From a bacterium (GTDB taxonomy: Bacteria; Patescibacteriota; Saccharimonadia; Saccharimonadales; Saccharimonadaceae): DNA of 64,000 nucleotides. Position numbers and translations under genes: made by a program. Location: NCBI GenBank assembly GCA_027451105.1, contig DAIDKB010000044.1, forward strand, positions 56,664 to 120,663, read 5' to 3'. This document shows positions 17,142 to 25,589 of the stretch, in pieces. Numbering within the stretch: the stretch's first letter is position 1; every line of letters starts with the position of its first letter. The notes below the pieces were generated by a model. It saw only the letters and a list, made by a program, of their open reading frames with translations, was not told the DNA's origin and made no database searches.

Positions 17142-18071
17142 ATGAAAAAACTCAGTAATACTAAATTAATTGGTGGCTTATTTTTAGCTATTAGCGTTTT
17201 TGCTATTACCTTGACAGTAGGCATAGGTCCTATCGCTCAAGCTGTTCAGTCGACGGTTAATCTAGGGGCTGCATCGCCATTTGCAATTCTTGCCGGGACG
17301 CCTAATATAACTGATGCTGGCAATACATCGGTCATCAAGGGTGACGTAGGGCTAAGCCCTGCGACGGGTGCTGGCATAGGTCTGCTTTGTGCGCAAGTCA
17401 CGGGTACTATCTACTCAGTTGACGCTACCGGACCTTTGCCTTGTCGAGTTACTAATGGTCCGCTACTTGTTACCGCAAAAAATAACCTGACAGCTGCGTA
17501 TACCGACGCGGCTAATCGTGCCCCTGTAACGATTGTACCCACGGAATTGGGCGGCACTATTCTAAAAGCCGGTGTCTATAGTTCGGCGTCGACAACTCTA
17601 GGGATTACTGCTGGTGCAGGCGCGCTGACACTTGATGGACAAAATAACCCTTCAGCGGTCTTTATATTTGAAGCCGGTTTTAGCGGTACAGGGCTAACGG
17701 TTGGTTCTGGCACGACGGTGAGTCTAATCAACGGTGCTCAGGCGTGTAACGTTTTTTGGCGAGTTGATACGGCTAGTATTAATACGACGGCAACGTTTGT
17801 CGGTAGTGTGCTGGCCTTAAACTCAATTTCGGTTGCTAACGGATCGACCATTAATGGTCGACTACTGGCTCGTAACGGTTCAGTCACGCTTATCAACGAT
17901 ACGATTACAGCATCCGTATGTGCTGGTAATGATTCAACCAATAATATACCTAGTCTGCCAAACACCGGTTTGTTTACTCGTAATAATCCGCTTTGGCTAA
18001 TTGCGCCAACGTCAATTATTGTCGCTATTTTTGGGCTGGCTGTTGTTGCTCGTAAAAAACATTTAATCTAG
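17142..18071 (+). CDS. DUF3494 (ice-binding-fold) surface protein with LPNTG sorting signal
   Basis: 309 residues. Signal peptide (about 1-33), a DUF3494 right-handed beta-helix domain (about 40-255) recognised by LGAASPFAILAG, the SVIKGDVGLSPATG turn, GVYSS, FIFEAG and FWRVDTAS, then the sorting signal: LPNTG (272-276), a hydrophobic helix and RKKHLI. The protein should be cut and attached to the wall by a sortase, and a sortase gene starts 8 bp downstream. DUF3494 proteins bind ice in cold-adapted species, but many relatives are probably adhesins. In an epibiont, host adhesion is the likelier inference. Confidence 0.88.
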   Translation: MKKLSNTKLIGGLFLAISVFAITLTVGIGPIAQAVQSTVNLGAASPFAILAGTPNITDAGNTSVIKGDVGLSPATGAGIGLLCAQVTGTIYSVDATGPLPCRVTNGPLLVTAKNNLTAAYTDAANRAPVTIVPTELGGTILKAGVYSSASTTLGITAGAGALTLDGQNNPSAVFIFEAGFSGTGLTVGSGTTVSLINGAQACNVFWRVDTASINTTATFVGSVLALNSISVANGSTINGRLLARNGSVTLINDTITASVCAGNDSTNNIPSLPNTGLFTRNNPLWLIAPTSIIVAIFGLAVVARKKHLI

Positions 18072-18079
18072 TCATAAAC

Positions 18080-18730
18080 ATGCGACATTCACGTCATAAA
18101 CAATCGCCTCGAGTAACCCTTGGGCGATTATTTATATTAGTGGGGCTACCATTGGTTTCAATGTGTCTAACATTTATTGCTCTTTATGTCATCGGTCCGA
18201 TGAACCGCAATCTAACCGAGACCCCACAAATCGCCAAAAGTGTTCAGCTTGTAAATGCCCCTGTGGCTGCAACTACCAGTTGGGCTGGTCCGCCTGTGCG
18301 CTTGGTGATTGCCAGTATTAATGTGGACGCCATTATCAACCCGGTAGGACTTACGAAAGATGGGGCGATGGATATTGGTGAAAATCCTGATCAGGTTGCC
18401 TGGTATCAAGCGGGGCCTCTACCAGGCCAAGACGGTAATGCGGTGATTGCTGGTCACTATGGTTGGAAGAATGGCCATGGATCAGTTTTTAATAACTTAC
18501 ATGATATAAAAGTCGGCGATTCAATATCAGTTTATGACGCAAAAGGACTGGTAACAAGCTTTATTGTACGCCAGACTCGTCTGTATGATCCGGCGGCCGA
18601 CGCGGCGGATGTGTTTATTTCCAATGATAATAAGCCGCACCTTAACCTGATTACGTGTGAGGGGACTTGGGTAACGTCAAAGGACAGTTATTCTAATCGC
18701 TTGGTTGTATTTGCTGATTTAAAGAAATAG
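18080..18730 (+). CDS. Sortase
   Basis: 216 residues. An N-terminal membrane anchor (about 15-40) and a sortase domain with catalytic His126 (AGHYG), Cys193 (LITCEG) and Arg207 (SNRLVV). The compact domain is closest in style to class D/E/F sortases. It lies directly after the LPNTG protein and probably anchors that protein, so the pair forms a dedicated surface-display unit. Confidence 0.88.
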   Translation: MRHSRHKQSPRVTLGRLFILVGLPLVSMCLTFIALYVIGPMNRNLTETPQIAKSVQLVNAPVAATTSWAGPPVRLVIASINVDAIINPVGLTKDGAMDIGENPDQVAWYQAGPLPGQDGNAVIAGHYGWKNGHGSVFNNLHDIKVGDSISVYDAKGLVTSFIVRQTRLYDPAADAADVFISNDNKPHLNLITCEGTWVTSKDSYSNRLVVFADLKK

Positions 18731-18810
18731 GAATTAATGACAGGAATATCAGCTAAAGCCTCCTCTATTTTTGGTAGCCATAAGTGGGTCTGACTAGAAC
18801 TTAATTAGAG

Positions 18811-19125
18811 TTACTTATTTTTGAAGACTACGCGAAATAAATAGCAGGAGTCTGCGTACGTCTCGGGATTTTTAGGAGGTATCTCTTCTAGCTCCACGTT
18901 ATTTTGTAGAATTTTCTGGACCCAATTGTCTACTACACCCCAGTCTGTGCCAAAAGATGTATCGACAATAACGTAGTTGTCGCCCGTTAGACTATTCTTC
19001 AGTAGATAAGCCATGTCACCGCCCGGGAGATTAAGCTCTTTTGACTCAACCAACTCGAAGCCAGTAATTAAATCATGATCGTTCTGGCTGTCAAAAAACT
19101 TTCCGAACGATATTATGTTTAGCAT
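18811..19125 (-). CDS. Hypothetical protein
   Basis: 104 residues from the ATG before LNIISFGKFF. An upstream in-frame start at 19152 would overlap the tRNA terminator, while a TATACT box ends 7 nt before this ATG, so the mRNA is leaderless. Soluble, mixed alpha/beta, with no recognised family. Immediately downstream of the tRNA-Met gene on the same strand. Confidence 0.6.
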   Translation of the reverse strand: MLNIISFGKFFDSQNDHDLITGFELVESKELNLPGGDMAYLLKNSLTGDNYVIVDTSFGTDWGVVDNWVQKILQNNVELEEIPPKNPETYADSCYLFRVVFKNK

Positions 19126-19138
19126 AGCATTAGTATAA

Positions 19139-19166
19139 CAAAGAACATCCAATCGGATGTTCTCAT
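19139..19166 (-). terminator. Terminator of tRNA-Met
   Basis: GAACATCC/GGATGTTC stem with an ATT-type loop, followed on the minus strand by TTTGTT, just after the tRNA. Confidence 0.7.
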
Positions 19167-19176
19167 AAATCTTACT

Positions 19177-19253
19177 TGGTAGTAGCGACAGGAATTGAAC
19201 CTGTGACCTTAGGCTTATGAGTCCTACGCTCTAACCAACTGAGCTACGCTACC
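19177..19253 (-). tRNA. tRNA-Met (elongator, CAU)
   Basis: 77 nt with encoded CCA. Acceptor GGTAGCG/CGCTACT (G1.U72 wobble), D-arm GCTCAGTTGGTTAGAGC, loop CTCATAA, T-arm ACAGG-TTCAATT-CCTGT. Its GGTCACAGGTTC variable/T region follows elongator tRNA-Met. No duplicated 3' end follows this gene. Confidence 0.88.
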
Positions 19254-19332
19254 ATATTACCTTGATGATTGTACCAAAGAGTGGTCGGCTTTTCCAGAGG
19301 CCAAATTATCTGCAGAGTGCTATAATTAATTT

Positions 19333-19416
19333 ATGCCACGCGATACTCACTGGCCAAGGCTAAGCGTCCCTCGCGATTCGGTCATTCATTTATCGTCTTC
19401 GGATTATTGCTTTTAG
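19333..19416 (+). CDS. Possible leaderless 27-aa leader ORF before the polymerase operon
   Basis: TATAAT (19321-19326) ends exactly 7 nt before an ATG that opens a 27-codon frame (MPRDTHWPRL...) closed by TAG, 69 nt before the next gene. It is either a real short peptide or leader, or a chance frame at the transcript start. The spacing fits the leaderless pattern seen across the window. No -35 box is evident. Confidence 0.3.
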   Translation: MPRDTHWPRLSVPRDSVIHLSSSDYCF

Positions 19417-19485
19417 AAACGGGCAAGAAAACGGGCGAACAATCAAACAATCGTTTCTCTAATTATTAAATAGAGGATTTTTGAG

Positions 19486-19755
19486 ATGAATGACGAAACT
19501 TTTTTAAATGAACGAGTAGAGGTAATTGCGGCTTATGGCGACGGTCTTAACCCGTGTCGGCCAATCAAGTTTAGACGCCGCAACGGGCGCGAGGTAATTG
19601 TTAGCGAAATTGGCCTGCGCTATCCCAGCAATCAAGGTAAACGGATGGTCCATATCTTTGACGTAACCGATCAGTCGGCTGATTATCGGCTGGAGTTTGA
19701 TAGCGAGCGGCTGACTTGGCACCTAACGCGCGAAGGTGATCACTATGCGCAGTGA
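19486..19755 (+). CDS. Small protein coupled to Y-family polymerase (DUF6504-like)
   Basis: 89 residues, beta-rich: PIKFRRRNGREVIVSEI, MVHIFDVTD, YRLEFDSERLTWHL. The size and the position directly upstream of a Y-family polymerase resemble the small DUF6504 proteins that accompany such polymerases in some bacteria; the family assignment is tentative. Its stop lies 10 bases inside the polymerase frame, so the two are translationally coupled. A GAGG ribosome site precedes it. Confidence 0.6.
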   Translation: MNDETFLNERVEVIAAYGDGLNPCRPIKFRRRNGREVIVSEIGLRYPSNQGKRMVHIFDVTDQSADYRLEFDSERLTWHLTREGDHYAQ

Positions 19756-20968
19756 TTATAATGCCGAGACGCCACTGGTGATGCACATTGATCTCAATTC
19801 GGCTTTTGCCACCATCGAACAACAGGCTCGACCGATGCTACGAGGCCGGCCGGTAGCCATAGTTAATCGCCGCACTGATTTGACGTCGATTGTAACGGCT
19901 AGTTATGAGGCTAAGGCCCTGGGGGCCAAGGTTGGCATGCGCTTGATTGAGGCCAAGCGGCTGGTGCCAGGCCTGATTGCGCTGGAAAGCGAACCAGAAA
20001 AATACAGGTTTGTTTATAAAAAACTCTCTAAAATACTCAGCGACTACTCACCGAATTTTGTGATGAAGAGTATCGACGAGGGTGTCATTGATTTTCATGG
20101 CGTGGTGAATTATCGGCCGCTGACCGAAATCGGTCTTGAGATTAAACAACGACTACGCGATGAGGTGGGTTGCGCGATGCGCTGTAACGTTGGCATCGGC
20201 CCAAATCGGTTTTTGGCTAAAACTGCCGCTGGTCTGCACAAGCCAGACGGTATGGACGTGATTGACCACACTAATTTACGTCAGATTATGGCGACGTTAA
20301 GGCTAACCGATTTGACAGGAATCGCTAGCCACAACGAGGCTCGCCTCAACAAAGTTGGTATCGATACGCCACTGCAATTTTTAGATAGTAGTGTTATGAC
20401 GCTAGAGAAAATAGTTTTTAAGGGTATCGTCGGCCAGCAGTGGCATCAGCGCCTGCGTGGTTGGGAAGTCGACGATCGGGTTTTTGATATGAAACGAGTC
20501 GGTCGGCAATATGTCCTGGAGAGCCGCGAGCTAAGTCGGACGCAAATCGTCCAACGGCTGCATAATCTGTGTGAGTCGGTTGGGTCACGCTTGCGGCATC
20601 AAAACAAGGTCGCTCGCGGGATGTATGTCTATGTCAGGACAGCTGAACGCGGCTATTGGCATGCCAGCAAACTAACACAACTGCCATTTTATAGCGACGG
20701 TACAATTTATAGCTTGGCTTACCAATTGTTTAGTCGAGCGCCAGACGGTATTCGCGAAATTGGCGTACATTGCTATGAACTGTCCGATGATAACGACCCG
20801 CAACTTAGCTTGTTTGGCGACGCCATTGTTCGCGAACATCAGCTAACCGATGCCATCGATGATATTAATCGACGCTTTGGCGAGCGCACCGTTCATTCGG
20901 CCGATACGATGGCGACTGATGATTTGGTCAAGCAAAAAATACCATTTGGTAGTATTCGTCATCTTTAA
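19745..20968 (+). CDS. Y-family DNA polymerase (translesion synthesis)
   Basis: 407 residues. Palm motifs HIDLNSAFATIEQ and SIDEGVID supply the catalytic Asp/Glu residues, then NVGIGPNRFLAKTAAGLHKPDG (finger/palm), a thumb HhH region near LTGIASHNEARL, and a little-finger domain ending in ...LSLFG, which recalls a beta-clamp binding tail. An upstream GTG is possible, but the ATG at MRSDYNAE has AAGGTGA ahead of it. Likely role: bypass of damaged DNA. No clear LexA box is visible upstream. Confidence 0.85.
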   Translation: MRSDYNAETPLVMHIDLNSAFATIEQQARPMLRGRPVAIVNRRTDLTSIVTASYEAKALGAKVGMRLIEAKRLVPGLIALESEPEKYRFVYKKLSKILSDYSPNFVMKSIDEGVIDFHGVVNYRPLTEIGLEIKQRLRDEVGCAMRCNVGIGPNRFLAKTAAGLHKPDGMDVIDHTNLRQIMATLRLTDLTGIASHNEARLNKVGIDTPLQFLDSSVMTLEKIVFKGIVGQQWHQRLRGWEVDDRVFDMKRVGRQYVLESRELSRTQIVQRLHNLCESVGSRLRHQNKVARGMYVYVRTAERGYWHASKLTQLPFYSDGTIYSLAYQLFSRAPDGIREIGVHCYELSDDNDPQLSLFGDAIVREHQLTDAIDDINRRFGERTVHSADTMATDDLVKQKIPFGSIRHL

Positions 20969-21001
20969 ATTACAATCGTCGGGTGGGTTATAATAAAGGG
21001 T

Positions 21002-21175
21002 ATGAATAAAACGATTATTACGTTTTCGGCTGGTGTTTTTGGTATTGCCGGCAGTTACTTGCCGTTCTTGTTTGGTGTAACTGATATCTTTAGTGGCTGG
21101 AGTATGTTTATGGGCTTTGTTGGCGGAATCTTTGGCATCTGGTTTGGTGTATGGGTTTCAAAACGGCTAGGCTAA
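21002..21175 (+). CDS. Small membrane protein (57 aa)
   Basis: 57 residues: MNKTIITF, then two hydrophobic helices with many Gly and Phe, ending VSKRLG. AAAGGG lies just before the ATG. The last 25 bases overlap the start of tilS in another frame, which suggests coupling. A small two-helix membrane protein of unknown role. Confidence 0.55.
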   Translation: MNKTIITFSAGVFGIAGSYLPFLFGVTDIFSGWSMFMGFVGGIFGIWFGVWVSKRLG

Positions 21176-22035
21176 AGCAGCTATCGCCAGGTAATTATAT
21201 CGCGGCAGTTAGTGGCGGGGTTGATTCGGTCGTTTTGCTCGATTTGCTGGTTAATAGTGACGAGTTTTTGTCTGATAAATTTAAATTTATTGTCGCCCAT
21301 TTTGATCATGGCATTCGGGTTGACTCGGACGATGACGCTAAATTTGTGGCCGAGCTGGCTAAAAAATACGATTTGTCATTTGAAACTAAGTGTGAAAAAT
21401 TAGGGTCCGGCGCGAGCGAAGAGCTGGCGCGTAATCGGCGTTATGCTTTTTTGCGAGCGCTAGCCAAAGAGCATAACGCTAAAATTATAACGGCACATCA
21501 TGCTGACGATGTGGTTGAGACGGTTGCCATCAACTTGAAGCGCGGTACCGGTTGGCGCGGACTAGCCATACTGGACTCAGATATCGTTCGGCCCCTAATT
21601 GATATCAGTAAGGTCGAGATTATTGACTATGCTAAGCAGCATAATCTGCAGTGGCATGAGGATAGTACCAATGCGAGCGATACCTACTTGCGCAATCGAA
21701 TACGCCAGCGCTTGGTGACGCTTGACGATGATAGTAAGAGGCAGATTTTAGCCCTGCGCGCCCAGCAAGTCGAGTTAAAACATCAGATTGATGAGGAGGT
21801 TGCGCAACTGGTTGGCACTGGTCCAGATTATGGTCGCTATTTTTTTACACAAGGTGACGACTTGGCGGCGTTAGAGTGTTTGAGGTTTTTAACTAACCGA
21901 CGGTTGACACGACCGCAACTGGAACGAGCCCTAATCGCTATTAAAACCGCCAAACCCGGTACGATTTATGAAGCCGGCGCTGGTGTAGAGTTTGGCTTCA
22001 CCTCTCGTAATTTTACTATTAAGCTGATAAAATAA
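21151..22035 (+). CDS. tilS: tRNA(Ile)-lysidine synthase (TilS), minimal form
   Basis: TilS turns C34 of tRNA-Ile2 (CAU) into lysidine with ATP. The PP-loop AVSGGVDSVVL (19-29), FDHGIR, TAHHADDVVET and RPLIDISKVEI motifs are all present. At 294 residues it keeps the catalytic and linker domains but lacks most of the C-terminal domains of longer TilS proteins. A matching tRNA-Ile2 candidate is at 11171. It is followed by ftsH, a common bacterial pairing. Confidence 0.9.
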   Translation: MGFKTARLKQLSPGNYIAAVSGGVDSVVLLDLLVNSDEFLSDKFKFIVAHFDHGIRVDSDDDAKFVAELAKKYDLSFETKCEKLGSGASEELARNRRYAFLRALAKEHNAKIITAHHADDVVETVAINLKRGTGWRGLAILDSDIVRPLIDISKVEIIDYAKQHNLQWHEDSTNASDTYLRNRIRQRLVTLDDDSKRQILALRAQQVELKHQIDEEVAQLVGTGPDYGRYFFTQGDDLAALECLRFLTNRRLTRPQLERALIAIKTAKPGTIYEAGAGVEFGFTSRNFTIKLIK

Positions 22036-22082
22036 GAGTAGCAGATATCCCAACCATATACTGAAAGGAATGATAGTTCTCT

Positions 22083-23945
22083 ATGGCAATTAAATCACCT
22101 GTTTCGAATAAAAAGCCTGGCAATTTTGTGCGCCTTGGTTTGTTTTGGGCAATTATTGTTTTTGGCATTTTAGCTGTTGTCGCGCTAGTTTCTCCTCAGG
22201 ACAATCTTAAGAGTGTTCCGATTTCGGATGTTATCAACAGTGCCAACAATGGTCAAATCGCCAAGCTAGAAGTTGAAGGTGACAATGTTAAAGTTACGCC
22301 AAAAGGCAGCGACAACCCAACCGAAAAGTCGGTCAAAGAGACCGGTGTCAGCCTGCAAGACCAGGGTCTAAATAAAACCGCCAGTGTTCAAGTAACAGTT
22401 GTGCCGCAGTCTAAGACCGGTGACACCTTGTGGAATCTGGCTATTATCATCATACCGGTTGTTCTAATTGCCGGCTTCTTTATGTTTATGATGCGTCAAG
22501 CGCAGGGCCAGAACAACCAGGCAATGGGCTTTGGTAAATCAAAGGCCAAGCTTTACGGTATTGATAAAGAGAAAGTCACCTTTAATGACATTGCTGGTAA
22601 TGATTCAGCCAAGCAAGACCTAGAAGAGGTCGTTGACTTCTTGCGTCACCCTAAAAAGTATGAAGCCTTGGGGGCTAAAATCCCAACTGGCGTTTTGCTA
22701 GTCGGTAACCCAGGTACTGGTAAAACTTTATTGGCTCGCGCTGTTGCTGGTGAGGCCAATGTGCCATTCTTCTCGATTTCAGGATCAGAGTTTGTCGAAA
22801 TGTTTGTCGGTGTTGGCGCCTCACGTGTGCGCGACTTGTTTGCTAAGGCTAAAAAGAATGCGCCATCAATTATCTTTATCGATGAGATTGATGCCGTCGG
22901 TCGCAAGCGTGGTAGCGGTATGGGTGGTGGCCATGACGAGCGCGAGCAAACCTTAAACCAAATTTTGGTTGAGATGGATGGTTTTGAAACTGGTGCTAAT
23001 GTAATTGTCCTAGCCGCCACTAACCGCGCTGACGTGCTTGACCCAGCGCTGCTTCGACCGGGCCGCTTCGACCGTCGCACCAACATTATGTTGCCAGAGC
23101 GCCGTGACCGTGAAGCTATTTTAAAGGTTCACTTTAAAAACAAGCCAATTGACGAAACTGTTAACATTGATAAACTAGCAGCCAAGACAGCCGGTTCATC
23201 CGGTGCCGATTTGGCTAACATGGCTAACGAAGCGGCAATCGTTGCCGCACGTCGCAATGCTAAAAAGATCAGCAATGCCGATTTGACCGAAGCTTTTGAA
23301 AAAGTTGCCATTGGTCCGGAGCGCAAAGCCCAGGTTATGAATGACAAAGAAAAAGAAATTACCGCTTATCACGAAGCCGGACATGCGATTGTCGGTCACG
23401 TTTTACCTGACAGTGACCCGGTTCACAAGGTTACGATTATTCCTCGCGGCGGTACCGGTGGCGTGACTTGGTTCTTGCCGCCAGAAGACAAGAGCTATAC
23501 TAGTGTGATTGAGTTTAAGGATGTACTAGCTCGGGCACTTGGTGGACGTATCGCCGAGAAGATAGTCTACGGCGAAGATCGCATTACGACCGGCGCTGGT
23601 TCAGACCTGCGCAAGGCGACCGAAATTGCCCGCGACATGGTTATCGAACAGGGTATGGGCTCAAAATTACGCGACCAGGTTTTCCATGATGATAACGGTG
23701 GCATCGTCTTTGACAAAATGACACACGAACGACCATACAGCGATGATACCGCCAAAGAAATCGATATCGAGGTTGCCGAACTGGTCAAGGAAGCGGCTCG
23801 CCGAGCTGAGGTTGTTTTGACTCAAAACCGCGCCAGTCTAGATAAGTTAGCCAAGGCACTATTAAAAGAAGAAACGCTTGAAGAGCAACAAGTTATCGAG
23901 GTTCTAAAGGATGCAAAACTGCCAAAGGAGGCCAAGCTTTACTAG
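22083..23945 (+). CDS. ftsH: ATP-dependent zinc metalloprotease FtsH
   Basis: 620 residues. Two membrane helices (about 17-36 and 116-137) enclose the extracytoplasmic domain. The AAA+ module has Walker A GNPGTGKT (208-215), Walker B IIFIDEID, and the pore and arginine-finger regions ([13 protein letters not shown]). The protease domain has the zinc site HEAGH and the later Asp ligand in [11 protein letters not shown]. It is a hexameric membrane protease that removes damaged or short-lived membrane proteins. Full length and apparently intact. Confidence 0.96.
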   Translation: MAIKSPVSNKKPGNFVRLGLFWAIIVFGILAVVALVSPQDNLKSVPISDVINSANNGQIAKLEVEGDNVKVTPKGSDNPTEKSVKETGVSLQDQGLNKTASVQVTVVPQSKTGDTLWNLAIIIIPVVLIAGFFMFMMRQAQGQNNQAMGFGKSKAKLYGIDKEKVTFNDIAGNDSAKQDLEEVVDFLRHPKKYEALGAKIPTGVLLVGNPGTGKTLLARAVAGEANVPFFSISGSEFVEMFVGVGASRVRDLFAKAKKNAPSIIFIDEIDAVGRKRGSGMGGGHDEREQTLNQILVEMDGFETGANVIVLAATNRADVLDPALLRPGRFDRRTNIMLPERRDREAILKVHFKNKPIDETVNIDKLAAKTAGSSGADLANMANEAAIVAARRNAKKISNADLTEAFEKVAIGPERKAQVMNDKEKEITAYHEAGHAIVGHVLPDSDPVHKVTIIPRGGTGGVTWFLPPEDKSYTSVIEFKDVLARALGGRIAEKIVYGEDRITTGAGSDLRKATEIARDMVIEQGMGSKLRDQVFHDDNGGIVFDKMTHERPYSDDTAKEIDIEVAELVKEAARRAEVVLTQNRASLDKLAKALLKEETLEEQQVIEVLKDAKLPKEAKLY

Positions 23946-23963
23946 CGCGGCATAGGCTGTTTC

Positions 23964-25586
23964 ATGGCAAAACCAAAAAGTACCGTAAAAAGGGCCAATC
24001 GTAAGCTGCCCCTCAAGCTGGCAGCTACTTTACTGGCCGGTTCAACCTTAATATCAAGTGTCCTAGGTTTGATACGCGATAGACAACTTAACAGCATGTA
24101 CTACCACACCTATCCGGCTGGTATTGATGCTTATACGGTTGCTTTTACGGTACCAGACTTCATGTTCTTTATCTTGGTATCGGGTGCCCTGAGCGTGACA
24201 TTTATACCGGTATTTAACCAGCGTTTAGCTAGTGGCAACAAGCAATCGGCTTGGGAGCTTTCGACTAGCATCTTAAACTTAATGGCAGTCGTGACCTTGA
24301 TTGCTAGTATCCTGATAATTATTTTTGCACAGCCGTTGGTGCAATATATTGTTGGACCGGGTCTGGATGAGTCAAGTCGCGCGCTGGCTGTTAGTATGAT
24401 GCGGGTGATAGCAGTTAACCCATTCTTGTTCGCGATTGCGACAGTTGTTGCCAGTATGCAGCAGGCAATCGGCCGCTTCACTTTCTTTGCGCTGGCGCCA
24501 ACCATTTATAACATTGGCATCATTATCGGTATGCTGTTCTTTACGGGCGGTATTAACATCTTTGGTTGGCAGGTCTTTGATGGTGGTATTATGGGTGTCG
24601 CTTTAGGTGTGGTATTGGGTTCGATTTTGCAACTGTTAGTCAGTAGTATCGGTTTGTTCGGCATGGGCTTTGACTACCGATTTAAGATTTATTGGAAGAA
24701 CAAAGGCTTCCGTCGCGTGCTATCGCTACTACCGGCGCGCTCGCTTGATCAGGGCATCGATTACGTCAATAGTATTGTCGAAACTAACCTGGCATCGCGG
24801 ATGATGTCGGGTAGCGTGCGTGCTTACCAACAGGCTTCGGCGTTGTCATATGTACCGATTAACCTAATTGGCGTCGCCATCAGTACGGCGGCCTTTCCAA
24901 AAATGGCTGAACGGCTAGGCGAGAATCGCCCTGATCTGTTCAAAAACGAGCTGCAGGTTGTTCTACGTGTGATTATTTGGATTGCATTGCCGGTGACGGT
25001 CATCGCTTACTTTGGCCGTGGTTATCTGGTGAGCTTTATTAACAATGGTGGTGATAGTGTTATGGCCGGTATCTTGGGAATTCTGGCGATTGCGATTCTA
25101 TTTAGGTCAATCTACCATATTTCGGCACGTAGTTTTTATGCCCAGCAGGATACCAAGACACCGCTTTATATCTCGTTTATCGCGATTGGCCTTAATATCA
25201 TATTGGCGGTTTGGTTCACGATGGTGCTGGGTCTGGGGGTCTATGGACTAGCTTGGGCGACAGCGATTGTCTCGTGCGTTGAAGTGTCGATTTTATTTGT
25301 TATGATGTCGCGCCGTATCCGCGGCCTGTTCGATAAGAATTTTGTTAATGCCTTAACCCGTATGGCAAGCGCAACTGGTTTTATGGCTGCTGTGACATAT
25401 ATTTTGGTTCAAATATTACCACTTAGCATTAATGACCAAAGCTTCTTATCGAGCTTTCCGAAATTCGTCGTTATTGTGATTGGCAGTGTCTCGTCTTACC
25501 TCCTATTTAGTTATATGTTTAAGCTAGAAGAGGTTGTGCCGATTTTATCAAGGGTCCAAAAAATTCTATTTTATCGGATTCGCTAA
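23964..25586 (+). CDS. murJ: Lipid II flippase MurJ
   Basis: 540 residues with 13-14 predicted helices. MurJ-type features are the GLIRDRQLNSMYYH start region, DAYTVAFTVPDFMFF, the SVTFIPVFNQRL loop and the later ARSFYAQQDTKTPLYIS loop. It flips lipid II across the membrane for peptidoglycan assembly. It lies between ftsH and lepA, all on one strand with short gaps. Confidence 0.9.
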   Translation: MAKPKSTVKRANRKLPLKLAATLLAGSTLISSVLGLIRDRQLNSMYYHTYPAGIDAYTVAFTVPDFMFFILVSGALSVTFIPVFNQRLASGNKQSAWELSTSILNLMAVVTLIASILIIIFAQPLVQYIVGPGLDESSRALAVSMMRVIAVNPFLFAIATVVASMQQAIGRFTFFALAPTIYNIGIIIGMLFFTGGINIFGWQVFDGGIMGVALGVVLGSILQLLVSSIGLFGMGFDYRFKIYWKNKGFRRVLSLLPARSLDQGIDYVNSIVETNLASRMMSGSVRAYQQASALSYVPINLIGVAISTAAFPKMAERLGENRPDLFKNELQVVLRVIIWIALPVTVIAYFGRGYLVSFINNGGDSVMAGILGILAIAILFRSIYHISARSFYAQQDTKTPLYISFIAIGLNIILAVWFTMVLGLGVYGLAWATAIVSCVEVSILFVMMSRRIRGLFDKNFVNALTRMASATGFMAAVTYILVQILPLSINDQSFLSSFPKFVVIVIGSVSSYLLFSYMFKLEEVVPILSRVQKILFYRIR

Positions 25587-25589
25587 ACT

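Noticed and set aside
19411..19465. Possible LexA operator before the polymerase operon (GAAACG ... CGTTTC)
   Set aside because: The half-sites are too far apart and do not fit CGAAC-N4-GTTCG or CTGT-N8-ACAG.
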